Shown in pieces: positions 1-11,163 of a stretch of DNA of 64,000 nucleotides. The first letter of the stretch is position 1, and each line of letters opens with the position of its first letter. Source of the DNA: Smallanthus sonchifolius (Eukaryota > Streptophyta > Magnoliopsida > Asterales > Asteraceae). A program made the translations under genes and the position numbers. The stretch lies in NCBI GenBank assembly GCA_023525975.1, contig CM042027.1, positions 10,807,001 to 10,871,000 of the forward strand. The letters are read 5' to 3'. A model generated the notes under the pieces. That model saw only the letters and a program-made list of their open reading frames with translations, searched no databases and was not told where the DNA came from.

Positions 1-754
1 TAGAACTTGGTTAATGGGGTTTTTGGTTGTTTGTTTGATCATATGAAAATCTTGCAACGAATTTTGGGGAGTTGTGGGCAGGAGGATTTTGTGGACCGTT
101 TTTTTCTCATCCAATGCTTATATGATTTGATCAAAATTCCATTTGGTGGTGACACTCAAGTAAATGGGATTGCACAACTAGATAGGTGGACTAGAAAAAT
201 AGATTAACCGAAAAAAATAAAAGAAAACACGCGGTTTTAAATACTTTTGATAACAAACTATATATGTTCAATTTATATTATACATTTACATAACTGAATT
301 AACCGCAGCAGACTATCAGAAACATAACCAAACCGACAGCTCAATATGCATCAAGGTGAAACATTATTATTATTATGCGAATATACAAAACCGTACTAAC
401 TCAGTCGAATCTGTAAGGCCCCCAAACCGGGCACCATTCAGTTGGGTTACATCACAGTGTATTCTTTTAAAAACGCTTAACTTTTATAAAACATACAACG
501 GAAGTCTTAACTCGAAATGATTTGTTACATGAAACCTACCCACAACCTGGAAGCCACCATTCTGGTTTCAAATAGGGGCATTCAGATTCATTTTGAAGCA
601 AGTCAGTTGTACAAAACAATGACACATCACATTATCAATAAACTCACTGTTACATGATCAAAATTTTGAGTATTTTCCAAGAACGAAATGCACACATAAC
701 CTAAACAAGTTTCTCACACAGCAAGCAGGTGAAAAGTTGACCCGAAATAGCTGG
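1..754. other. 3' flank of the CASP-like gene; no gene recognised
   Basis: The stretch next to 755 probably contains the 3' UTR of the minus-strand CASP-like gene. A 66-codon open frame at 7-207 resembles nothing I know. The rest is AT-rich and shows no coding signal or clear repeat. Confidence 0.4.
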
Positions 755-3689
755 TCAGGCCGAGGCTAGTAACCAAAACATAACATGAGAAGATATGGCG
801 ATAAAGAACCAAGTGACGAAAGCCATAGCTATTGAGATCTCAAATCTGCTACACGGTAGGTGCATTTTAGAGTTGGTGCAGAAATGCAAATCTCTCGCAT
901 AAAGTACTACGATCCCAGCTGAAGAACAAGCAGCAGCAAGTGACAAAGTAGCCGTCACCTGCATTTGTAAATTACATTAGCTAGTTTCATGGTTTATCCG
1001 ACATATGGGTATCTGCAAGTGCCCGTGATACTTTTATTCTAGCACTGCAAAGGTTGATCTTTGAAAGTGAAAAATCGGTGAGTATTTTAAGGTATATCTA
1101 ATAAAACATTTAATTCAAACTTGCAGGTTACACAACATATGTTTGATGAGTCTTTAATTTTTAAAGTACTATGATATAACATTATACGGCTACTTCTATA
1201 AGATGTTTGTGGATTATATGATAGTGCAAACAAATGAAAATATATTTCCAACAAAAATACTTGTATGCATCAAAAACCCAAAGTTCGGCGGGGTAAATGC
1301 ACTAAAAAGGGACAAATTTTAGCGTATGGTGCTGCTACAGTTGGTTGCGAACTCGCTTTGGGTGGGAACGCATTAGTAGTTTATATGCCATGGGAAGGTT
1401 ACAATTTTGAAGATGCAATACTCATTATCGAGCGCTTAGTATATGAAGATATTTATACTTCTTTTCACATACGTAAATATGAAATTCAGATTAACCAAGG
1501 CCCCGAAAGGGTCACTAATGAAATACCGCATTTAGAAATCCATTTACTACGAAATTTAGACAATAATGGAATCGTAATGATGGGATCTTGGGCGGAAACA
1601 TGTGATATTTTAGTAGGTAAATTAACACTCCAAATGCTGAAAGAATCATCGTATGCCTCGGAAGATAGATTGTTATGAACCATACTTGGCATGTGGGTAT
1701 ATACTTCAAAAGAAACTTGTCTAAAACTACCTATAGGCGGTAGGGGTCGGGTTATTGATGTGAGATGGGTCCAGAGTTCTAAGACAGAGGAGATAGAGAA
1801 AACATAAAGTATTCGTGTATATATTTTACAGAAACGCGAAATAAAAGTAGGCGATATAGTAGCTGGAAGACATGGAAATAAGGGTATCATTTCAAAAATT
1901 TTACCTAGACAAGATATGCCTTATTTGCAAGATGGAAGACCCGTTGATATGGTCTTCAATCCATTAGGAGTACCTTCGCGAATGAATGTATGGCAAATAT
2001 TTGAATCTTCACTTGGGTTAGCGGGGCATTTGCTAGACAGACATTATCGAATAGCGCCTTTTGATGACAGATATGAACAAGAAGCTTCAAGAAAACTGGT
2101 GTTTTCTGAATTATATGAAGCCAGTAAGCAAACAGCGAATCCATGGATATTTGAACCAGAGTCTCCAAGAAAAAGCAGAATATTTGATGGAAGAACGAGG
2201 GATCCCTTTGAACAATCTGTTATAACAGGAAAGCCTTATATATTGAAATTAATTTATCAAGTTGATGATAAAATCCATGGGCGTTCCGGTGGGCGTTATT
2301 TACGTCTTACACAACAACCCCTTAAAGGAAGAGCCAAGAAAAGGGGCAACGGGTAGGAGAAATGGAGGTTTGGGCTTTAGAAGGGTTTGGCGTTGCTTAT
2401 ATTTTACAAGAAATGCTTATTTATAAATCTGAACATATTAGAGCTCGCCAGGAAGTACTCGGTACTATAATCTTTGGAGGAAGAATACCGACTCCTGAGG
2501 ATGCTCCAGAATCTTTTCGGTTGTTCGTTCGAGAACTACGATCTTTAGCTATGGAACTGAATCATTTTCTTGTATCTGAGAAGACTTTCTAGCTTAATAG
2601 AAAGAGAATGTTCCTGTTGTAAAGAAGAAGGGATCATATTATATACCTAAAACTCTATACACACGCAATTCCTCTCGCTGCGGGACAACTTGTTTATATT
2701 CCGCTCTTCTCCCTGAGGGGAAAGATATTAGTAGCTAAAGTGGTAGCGAGTCGGTAGCAGAGCACGGTTCGATCCCAACTCTACACAAAGTTAATGAAAA
2801 CTGAAGCATTTTGATAACTCCTTGTTCTTTATCTAAGCATGAAACAAAGCAAAATCATGCAAAACAACATATAGGCATCCATAGAAAGAGGTCTCATTCT
2901 CCATCCCCCCTAAAAAGAGCTACATTTGAACGGTCACTTTTCCAATTACAACTTCTTTGGATTCTAAACATATCACAACAAATTTTGAACCTTTTTCTTT
3001 TGTAACTATGAGAACCCGTTACCTGGAAAACTCAAGGGACCTTGTCAATACCATGCTAACCAACAGGAAAGGGTAAAACGCAGTTTTTGCTTGGCATGTG
3101 GCTTTCAAGGGTGTTAAAGACAGAAAACCAGCAGAAGCTAGATCTGAACCTGATACCTCTGCTAGAGAAACTCAAGTATACCTCGTCTTAGGAACCGTAA
3201 AGGGATTTCATTTTTATCTACTAGCATGCAATATCTCAATATTGGTATCAAAATGCATATGATGAGATAAAAAACCAGAAACATATAAAACTTTGTACGA
3301 ACGAACAAGATAAATACCCAATCGCCGACCACAAACAAGCTGACCAGGACAGCATTTTGAAGATCTTTCTTGATTCTAAGAGCATACACATCAAGACATG
3401 CTAGCCCAAAGCTCCACAACACTTGAAGCCCCATTGATGCAATCAAATAACTGCAACATAATATCACATATGTTGGTTTGATAAAAGCATTACAATTAAC
3501 ACATAATAATTCATATGAAAAACATTCTAAAAACTTTGCAGAAAATGTTGAATGATACCAGAATGCAGTGTAGCTTGAAAAGCCAGAAGCCGAAACCATC
3601 CAGCCAATGGAAGCAGCAGCACACACACATTGGCCAATTCGCAGCATCAAGCCACTCACACTTCCAGGGCTTCCAAACATATCCTTCAT
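755..3689 (-). CDS. CASPL5B: CASP-like protein, family 5B (four-TM membrane protein)
   Basis: Three exons on the minus strand: 3689-3559, 3450-3318 and 958-755. All introns are GT-AG and the phases add up to 155 codons plus stop. The protein opens MKDMFGSPGS and contains GLACLDVYALRIKKDL and a last exon with YARDLHFC and FVTWFFIAISSHVMFW. These are typical of the DUF588/CASP-like family, with four hydrophobic membrane segments and a very short N-terminus, which fits subfamily 5B. Family members sit in the plasma membrane and some build membrane domains that guide cell-wall deposition; the exact role here is unknown. Length matches the family (about 150-160 aa). Intron 2 is about 2.36 kb, inflated by a plastid DNA insert. 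Reading through the first splice donor gives a long false open frame, so exon limits were set by family conservation. Confidence 0.9.
1245..2610 (+). pseudogene. rpoB: Nuclear plastid DNA insert: decayed rpoB fragment
   Basis: Three successive open frames (1265-1678, 1916-2356, 2362-2592) are consecutive pieces of the C-terminal part of plastid RNA polymerase beta subunit. Recognisable blocks include MPWEGYN, RLVYEDIYTSFHIRKYE, AGRHGNKGIISKILPRQDMP, VDMVFNPLGVPSRMNV and MEVWALEGFGVA. The alignment enters the gene already in frame near 1245 and ends around the rpoB stop region near 2600. Frameshifts, premature stops and many substitutions show it is old and non-functional. It lies inside intron 2 of the CASP-like gene, opposite to that gene's direction. 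This is a NUPT; the true gene is in the chloroplast. Confidence 0.92.
2611..3317. other. Remainder of CASP-like intron 2
   Basis: Sequence between the plastid insert and exon 2. Around 2660-2790 there is a somewhat GC-richer stretch, including a GGTTCGATCCC string like a tRNA B box. It could be more organelle DNA, but I cannot place it. No gene is seen. Confidence 0.35.
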
Positions 3690-4364
3690 ATCTTCTTCAC
3701 CGGATCAAAAGGGTCCTAAGCTTCAGCCCTAGATTTGAAAACCCCTCACCATATGGAGAGATCTGAGCATCAAAACACGGTCAAATTGATTGTGGATGGG
3801 GAATTGGGGGTCATTCGATGTTGACAGTGAAATGTGTGGATTGTGAGCGACAAAAATTGGAAGATACCGAGGGTAGATTAGCAGTTTGGTCTGGATTTTG
3901 ACACTGCGATTTGGGGGATCGAAAAGGGGGGTGGAGTAGTCCAGTATTTTATTAATAATTACTTTTTTTTGTTACTGTTGTTATGATGTTTTCTTGTAAT
4001 TGCCTCTTCTGGTTAGGTTTGGGGTTTTTGGAATATTGAATATTCTATTTACTCACATGTATAAACGCTAACGGAAGTATTGTTGGTAGTTTTGGTCCCG
4101 TCCAAGTGAAAAGACCCAAATTCTTTTATATTCTTCGCCCCTTGAATTTTCTCTTGGTTTTTAGTTACTTTTAAACTCATTCTATAAAATCAAGAGTATT
4201 AAAAAATGTTTAAAAATGAAATTTCAATTTCATAAGCTTTTATACAAAAACCATAGTTATTACTATGTCAAAACACTAACGCTAAGAGTATGAGGTATAC
4301 CTTCACGGTATGACCACCATTGGAACACCGCCCCTATGGCGTGATGGGAGGGGCTTACGTGAGT
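3690..4364. other. 5' leader and upstream region of the CASP-like gene
   Basis: Holds the 5' UTR and promoter of the minus-strand CASP-like gene, plus AT-rich spacer. No separate gene is visible. Confidence 0.4.
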
Positions 4365-4768
4365 GGCTTTACCAATGTTTTCAGAACCGGACCGGACGTT
4401 GAACCGGTCTCCTTACCGGTCCACTGGTCGGACCGGTCCGACCAACCGGACGACGTCATAAATATTATAAAAATATATCAGTCTAAATAGCTTTTAATCC
4501 TTTCAAAAACCACCAACAAGTCAATTCCAATAATTTTAAACTAACAATTACCTACGAAATAAGAAGCCAAGAGACTTAAAAAAGATTAAAAAAAAAATAG
4601 TCAAGCGGTTCAACCGGTCCGACCACCCGGTTTCCGGTCCGACCGCCTATTCAACCGGTCCGACCACCGGTTCCCTGTAGAAACGGTTCAACACATGTAA
4701 CCGGACCGGTCAGACCACCGGTTCCCGGTCCGACCGGCCGGTCCGGGTTTCAAAACATTGGGCTTTAC
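4365..4768. mobile_element. Non-autonomous hAT MITE (CCGG-rich), about 388 bp
   Basis: The element runs 4373-4760 and is flanked by a perfect 8-bp target duplication GGCTTTAC at 4365-4372 and 4761-4768. Its ends are inverted (CAATGTTTTC on the left, CAAAACATTG on the right). The interior is full of ACCGG/CCGGT and GGACCGG/CCGGTCC palindromes and has no coding capacity. An 8-bp TSD indicates mobilisation by a hAT transposase. Confidence 0.88.
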
Positions 4769-5158
4769 GCATGTGAGTTTCTCTTTTGTGGGTGTTGGGT
4801 GGGTCCCCTATTGTGGGTGTGGGTGTGGGCGTTAGGTAGGTCATCTATGGTTAAATATGTAGTGTTTCACTAACTTGGGTTTTTAATGGTTTTCGCCTAA
4901 CGTTGTGGTTTTCTCTTGATCCCTTACATACATGTATAATTATATCTAGTTTAAAGAATTATCCTTTCTCTCTCTAGTTCATCGTTATTTTTATTTCATC
5001 CTAAAATCAAATCAAACTCAAGGTTAGTGATTCGATGTATTTTTCTTTGAAGAGTTTAAAGGAAAAAGAAGAAAGATACGGAACTTTAACATATGAAGAA
5101 GATTTACGTATGTGTAAATAGTTAAATTACATACATATAAAACAAAACAAAAACTGTT

Positions 5159-5162
<4 letters not shown>
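4769..5162. other. Intergenic, with a MITE end fragment
   Basis: At about 4886-4925 there is a block (GGTTTTCGCCTAAC, then GTGGTTTTCTCT) matching the terminal inverted repeat of the MITE at 5191-5500, so a related copy or broken end lies here. Nothing else is seen. Confidence 0.45.

Positions 5163-5192
<30 letters not shown>
5163..5192. repeat. (TA)n microsatellite
   Basis: Uninterrupted TA dinucleotides directly at the left end of the MITE that follows. Confidence 0.95.
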
Positions 5193-5195
<3 letters not shown>

Positions 5196-5494
5196 GAGGT
5201 ATCAAGAGAAAACCACAAAGTTAGACGAAAACCGAGAAAAGCACATCACTTCAGACAATTTTTTTATTTACGTATACGTATCCAAAAACAATTTTTTTGA
5301 TTTACGTTTACGTAACCACAATTTTTTTGTTTTATGTTTACGTATACGTAACACTATGTGTAAAAATGTTTAATATTACATTGATACTCTTACAAATAAA
5401 TAAAAATAAATATTATTATATGATTGGGTAAAATTGGTTTTTTTAGTGGTTTTCTCGGTTTTCGCCTAACTTGTGGTTTTCTCTAGAACCCTCT

Positions 5495-5500
<6 letters not shown>
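5191..5500. mobile_element. MITE with ~50-bp terminal inverted repeats inside a TA tract
   Basis: The left end (AGGGGAGGTATCAAGAGAAA, continuing ACCACAAAGTTAG) is the reverse complement of the right end with few mismatches over about 50 bp. The element sits between two TA tracts, consistent with TA-targeting. The interior (about 5258-5352) has three diverged copies of a ~35-bp unit made of an A/T run followed by palindromic TACGTATACGTA-type sequence. No open frame. Confidence 0.8.

Positions 5501-5571
<71 letters not shown>
5497..5571. repeat. (TA)n microsatellite
   Basis: About 75 bp of uninterrupted TA at the right end of the MITE, likely polymorphic in length. Confidence 0.95.
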
Positions 5572-5573
<2 letters not shown>

Positions 5574-5640
5574 ATCAAACAAACACGATTGAGTATTTAG
5601 TAGTTACATGTATACTTTGTGAATGGAAAAACTTGGGCCT

Positions 5641-6033
5641 AGGGCCGTAAACGAATCAAGCCAGTTTGAGAGCTACTCGAAATCAAATAAGTAAAAAGCT
5701 CGAACGAGCCGAACCTTAACGAGCTCGAGCCTAAAATATGGTTCGTTTAGTTATCGAGCCCGAGCTTTACCTTCTAAGATCATTTAGGCTCGCGAGCCTT
5801 AACGAGCCTAGTAAAATTTTATATTATTTTCTTATATATTTAATATATTATTCAATTTAACCCCTTAAATTGAGCTCGAGCCGAGCTTTGCCTCGTTTAA
5901 GGCTTCCTATAAACGAGCTCGAGCCAAAAATATATAGGCTCGAACCGAGCCGAGCTCGATCTCGAGCTTCAAGATAATACAACGAGCCGAACTCGATTAG
6001 TGTCAGGCTCGGGCTCGGCTCGTTTACACCCCT
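5641..6033. repeat. Dispersed repeat of the 'AAACGAGCTCGAGCC' type, MITE-like
   Basis: Ends AGGGCCGTAAACGA and TCGTTTACACCCCT are near-perfect inverted repeats. The interior is dominated by palindromic CGAGCTCG, GAGCCGAGC and AACGAGCC motifs. This is a familiar high-copy plant repeat pattern with no coding capacity. A target duplication could not be fixed with confidence. Confidence 0.7.
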
Positions 6034-6738
6034 ATGACCTATTTGTTTTAAGTGATATTTATAAGGCGAGGCGGACTTAACATCAAAAAGGTTTTTTTGT
6101 AAAAGTGGGTGTTACACCAAAACAAATTCTAATGTATTAGTTTTTAATGGACCTATAAAAGTGGTATGAATTTAAAATTTTTATAGTGCAAATGTTATGT
6201 ATTTATGTGTTAAAAGTTGTTGTACAAAAAAAAGATAGATATACATTTGATTTTAGTTTTTCGCTGTGCGTTTTCTGTACCAATCGTCACTAAAAGATGA
6301 CAAGTCAAGTATGAGTCTGATTCCAATAAAAGATCCAAGTTCCAAAGTTCAAAGTCTAAGTAAGAAAGTTCAAGAATCAAAACGTAAAGTCAAACAAGAC
6401 ATTCAAGCCCAAGGAAAGAAATACAATGATCATAAAAAGCACGTGCTTGTTTTTTATCCACGTTTCGACATGAATTTTTTATCAACGATTCGACATCTTT
6501 TATTAATTAAATATATTTATAGAAGAAGCGTATTTTTTAAAGTTATATAATGGCCACTGAAATAAATAACTCATGATTCGGGTGCCTTTTGGTTGTAAAA
6601 CAAAATAATATTTCACGTGATTTCAGGTCCATTCTGACGGTGGACCATTTATACTCGTTGAGTGGCACTCATCACTTTCGTTTTTGCTTTTGCTTTTGCT
6701 TTTTCTTCCTCCTCATTTTACTTGTTGTCTGAAAATCA
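6034..6738 (+). promoter_or_regulatory. Upstream region of AKR4C with two G-boxes
   Basis: Two perfect CACGTG G-boxes lie at 6440-6445 and 6614-6619, about 300 and 125 bases before the start codon. G-boxes are bound by bZIP and bHLH factors, and stress or ABA induction is known for several AKR4C genes. That this promoter responds that way is inference. A 94-codon open frame at 6266-6550 looks like chance. Confidence 0.5.
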
Positions 6739-9124
6739 ATGGCCGCTGGAATTCAATTCTTCGATCTGAAAAACAATACTCGGATTCCATCTGTTGGCCT
6801 GGGGACATGGCAGTCGGAACCTGGTCTTGTTGGCCAAGCTGTTTACGCCGCCGTCAAGGTTCTCCGTCATGCTTCCGATTTTCATTTTAGCTAATACTGT
6901 TTGCACGTATGGATTGCTAGCTTCATCTATGTGTGTGTGTTTTTTTTTTGTAATGACTAGATTTTATTCATTGAGATCTGAGATTACCATTCATCTATTC
7001 TGAATTTGAAAATGAAAGTTTAAAAATTGGGGTTTTGTGGTCAAATTAATGAATTAATTTGATTTTTGTTTCAAATATATATCCAGAATAGTGTTATGAT
7101 TGGCAGGGATTTCATATCGTGATGCTGAATACAACATGCAGTAAAACCATGGCTTCTCTTTGTATTTATGTAGTATTTATATTTTAAATTTGTTGAGTAA
7201 TGAATTAATATGTAAAACATAGGGAGAGTATTATTGTCTACTAATCATGTGTTTCTCTTCTGCAGGCTGGGTACCGTCACATTGATTGTGCCCAAGTTTA
7301 CGGTAACGAAAAGGAGGTATGCTTATAGTCTTATTCAATATAGTTAAAAGGTCCCTAAACCATGTTTTATTTGTTACATATGGTCAGGAAAACCGGTGAA
7401 AATGATTATGTGGGAATTGGGATGAACTTTCAAATTTTGCTATATTATGCTACATAAAAATTGAAATTTTGTTCTATTATATGATACATAAACTTTCAAT
7501 ATTTGTCATCGTGGTACATAAAAGATGGAACGAAGAATGTTTGTTTATTGAGCATTGGTTCATAGTCTCAACTAACGCGTTTCACTTGTTACTCATGCAT
7601 TTTGTAACGAATTATGCATTGAAGTCTTACACTCTTGGTTGGGAATCTTCGACTTCTGTTTTTGCTGGTCTAGGGTTCAATCGCCGCCCCTTCCAATGAA
7701 AGATCCCAATATTTGTGTCCACATTGGCGGCATGTGCACGTCGTCAAGTTCACACATGGAAGTCAAAAGCTATTTATGTTTATAACATTACATAGTCTCA
7801 AACTTATAATCTCAACCTTACATTGGGACAATAATGAAAGCACATACGCATATATCATGAAACTCAAAAAAATAGTTATAACATTTTGACCAACCCAAAA
7901 AAAAAAAATTTCTAAATATATATGGTCCAAAACATAAATCCTGCCTTTATGGTTTTGAAGATTGGTGTAGCTTTGAAGAAGCTTTTTGAAGACGGTGTGG
8001 TACAGCGAGAAGATTTGTGGATCACCTCTAAACTCTGGTTTGTTGTAATCTTTATCATTTAACTTCACATTTCTGTACCTGTATTAAGATTCCACCATTT
8101 TTTTTTCTAACATGAGAACCCTAACTTTACAGGTGTAATAATCATGCACCTGAAGATGTACCTGTATCATTGGAAAACACTTTGAAAGACTTGCAGCTTG
8201 ATTATATTAATCTGTACCTTGTAAGTGTTCAGAAATCCAAGTTTTATATTTTACACCCTTTTTTCTACTTTGTATTAATTTTTTTTTGTTTCTAATTCCA
8301 AATTAATTTAATGAACCGTATTTCTATCTACCGTTCAATCTATTCAAGATCCACTGGCCAGCAAGAACAAAGAAGGGGACAGCTGGTTTCAAACCTGAAA
8401 ACCTGATTCCAACTGATATACCTGCAACATGGAAAGCAATGGAATCATGCTATGATAATGGCATGACTCGAGGTTTAGGTGTTAGCAACTTTTCTTCAAA
8501 GAAACTGGCTGATTTATTAAAGGTGGCACGCGTTCCACCGGTTGTGAACCAGGTGGAGTGTCATCCTTCATGGCAGCAAACTAAATTGCGCGAATTTTGT
8601 AAAAATAATGGTGTCCACCTTACTGTAAGTCATCAAAATTAACAGATTTGCTAAGCATTAGTTTTATAATCAAATTTTTTAACCTTTGTTCTTCATTTGA
8701 ATATGCAGGGATATTCACCACTTGGTTCTCCGGGCACAAAATGGCTCAAGAGCACTGTTCTGCAGCATTCGATTCTGACATCGGTTGCAGAAAAAGTAGG
8801 CAAAACTCCGGCACAGGTGGCACTCCGATGGGGTTTGCAGATGGGTCATAGTGTACTTCCCAAAAGTACAAACGAAGCACGAATCAAAGAGAATTTTGAT
8901 GTATTTGATTGGTCAATTCCTGAGGACTTGTTTGCTGAGTTGTCTAAAATTGAACAGGCAAGCTTTCTAATTCATGATCATCCAACTGGAAAGATAATTA
9001 ATTTGTTCTTTACATATGAATGCTTCATTTCTTGCAGGCAAGGCTTATTCGGGCTGAATTTCTGGTTAACGATACGTATGGTGAGTATCGAACCGTTGAG
9101 GAACTCTGGGATGGTGAGATTTGA
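6739..9124 (+). CDS. AKR4C: NADPH-dependent aldo-keto reductase, AKR4C family
   Basis: Seven exons: 6739-6858, 7266-7316, 7961-8037, 8133-8220, 8349-8624, 8709-8957 and 9038-9124. Together they give 315 codons plus stop, the family's usual size. The (beta/alpha)8 barrel signatures are present: GLGTWQSEPG near the N-terminus, GYRHIDCAQVYGNEKE, WITSKLW, IHWP, GLGVSNFS, GYSPLGSPG and a C-terminal TVEELWDGEI. The catalytic tetrad is complete: Asp47, Tyr52, Lys81 and His114. AKR4C enzymes reduce reactive aldehydes and ketones with NADPH and act in carbonyl detoxification in cytosol or plastid. Every intron is GT-AG except the last, which begins GC (8958) and ends AG (9037). Reading into it gives a false extension, but the spliced frame restores the conserved C-terminus. 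Confidence 0.93.
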
Positions 9125-11092
9125 GAGCTGGAGTTAGTTTATTACTCATGAATCAAGGATGATTTCAATCTCTAGATTTGATTTTGATTTAAAAGTTTGG
9201 TTTATTTTTATCCATGCCAATATGTTTTTATTGCATGATAAGTTGAATGCTGCAACTTTTGGATAGAGATATGGCCATGATCACCATTATTATATGTGTG
9301 TGACTATTATGTATTTTTATTTTGATTTAATAAAAATAGTTTAAAAAATTAGATATGTTTGAAGATATTTGATGCACATGACACTTTGTTAATTTTTTCA
9401 AAGTTTTTTTATATTGGTCAATTTCTTCATTGAAGTTAAAAATAAAACAAAAGACCTAAACTACTTTTATTCAAGATATAAGAAATGTTAGTCATTTCTT
9501 CAAAATCATTTCATAACATCAAAGTTCATGCGATAATGAGTAGAATTGCAAGAATCCTACTGCATGTAAACAGTTTCATAATTCAAATGGAGTTTTTATA
9601 GTCGAAGATGAGAAAAACACTTGGTCCTTGAGGAATGTTTAGAAATGTTGTAGGAACATGATTCACACTTTTGTTTTGAAATAAAGACAGGATCACATAT
9701 ATAATTTATAAATAAATAGACAGAAAAACGTACTACACAAGTAGAGAGTTCAGATATTCGTATCCTAACGGCTTAGTTTGCACTTTACTTTCATGTATTT
9801 CTTGATTTCGTTATGACTTGTGTGTTTTCGATATTCAAGCTCGTTGTTATATACTTTTATGTGTAATACATGATTGGCTTCAATCATCGTTTATACTTTT
9901 AGAAATAATGCTCTTTATATATAAAATATGTAATAGTGTTATAAAAAATAAAACAAAAAAGTAATTAAATAAGTAAGTACTCACTTGAAATCACAACTTT
10001 TCTAAAACAAGCATTGATTTTGTTTTTGAACTCACTTGAATCACATCTAATTTTAAAAATTATTCGCTTTCTTTCCATCAAGGTTCAATCACATCTGGGT
10101 TTCTTAGCATTTGAACATTCCTTCAAAAATCATGGTTCGAAATCGTCTTTTTTTTATTCGTCAATCGTTGTCGCAAAATATAGATATTCCTTTTTAATAG
10201 TTTTAATTTTTCGTGATTCCAAAACACTTATTTTATTTACTCATAATTAATTATGAAATATATGTACTAAATTTATCTTATAGATTTACAAATCTCATAG
10301 ATTATTTGGGCCTAACAAGATTTTGGGCCAGGTCCAAGCCCAACCGCTGCAATTAAAAAAGAAAGGAACGAGACCGGAGAGGTTTAGTCATCTTTACGGT
10401 GATGATAAATTGTTAACCTGGTCTCGGTGTGCTAAAATCCTTCTAAAATAAATACTTGTAACTTTAAATTTTAATTCATGATAGTATAAATGGTGAACCC
10501 GGTGAAGGGGCCACTTCGCGATATGATGTACACAACTTTATCATACATTTTTTTGGAGGAGGTTGTTTTTACGGCTTAAACCAATGACATCAAGGTCATA
10601 AAACAGTAATCTTATATGTTACTTCAATACCCACCCTCTAATACATAATAATACGTTGTTGTGAAATAAATAGCTTATATTATTGTTTTGTTTTTTTTTT
10701 CTTAAAACGATTAAACTATTCTGACTTTTGTTTTCTTTTTTTATGAATGGGGCAACACCTAGAATATCAAGAGGAATCCTTAACTTGGTGTTCTGACAAC
10801 ATACCTCTTTTTGCTGTGGATCGGATTCGAACCGATGAGCTCTCATTTAAAAATCTTCAGGGTACCGACATGAGAAAGCCCCTTTGTTATTCTGACTATA
10901 TAGATAAAAGATTATATTAACCTGAAATAAGTTATTTTTAATAAATTATTTATTTACAACCGATAATTATAATAAGTTCATATTTTTTTATTTAATTTAT
11001 AAATTTTAATAGGCAAATCTCAAACACCCTTTTGACTCCTCGAGCAAGAAAAACAAACACCGGGGCCTCACCAGTGTTACATTTCCAAAACC
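9125..11092. other. Intergenic region between AKR4C and CSN2
   Basis: AT-rich, with the AKR4C 3' UTR at the left. TGGGCC motifs (site II type, common in promoters of growth-related genes) occur near 10307 and 10323. A string resembling a tRNA T-arm lies on the minus strand near 10815-10850 without a full cloverleaf. No gene is seen. Confidence 0.4.
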
Positions 11093-11100
11093 AAACCCTA
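11093..11100 (+). promoter_or_regulatory. Telo-box (AAACCCTA) in the CSN2 leader/promoter
   Basis: AAACCCTA lies about 65 bases before the CSN2 start codon. Telo-boxes near the transcription start are typical of plant genes expressed in dividing tissue. Its function here is inferred only. Confidence 0.4.
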
Positions 11101-11163
11101 GGCCTAGACCACTGATCCTGATTGATTCCGTATTCATCGTCTTCGTATCGTCGTCACTCAGTC

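Noticed and set aside
2735..2790. tRNA-like string GGTTCGATCCC after the rpoB insert
   Set aside because: No cloverleaf could be formed and I could not match it to a plastid tRNA.
3515..3766. 83-codon plus-strand frame over CASP-like exon 1
   Set aside because: It is antisense to a conserved exon and crosses its splice site.
10815..10850. tRNA-like T-arm (GGTTCGAATCC on the minus strand)
   Set aside because: No matching acceptor, D and anticodon arms could be drawn around it; at most a tRNA relic.
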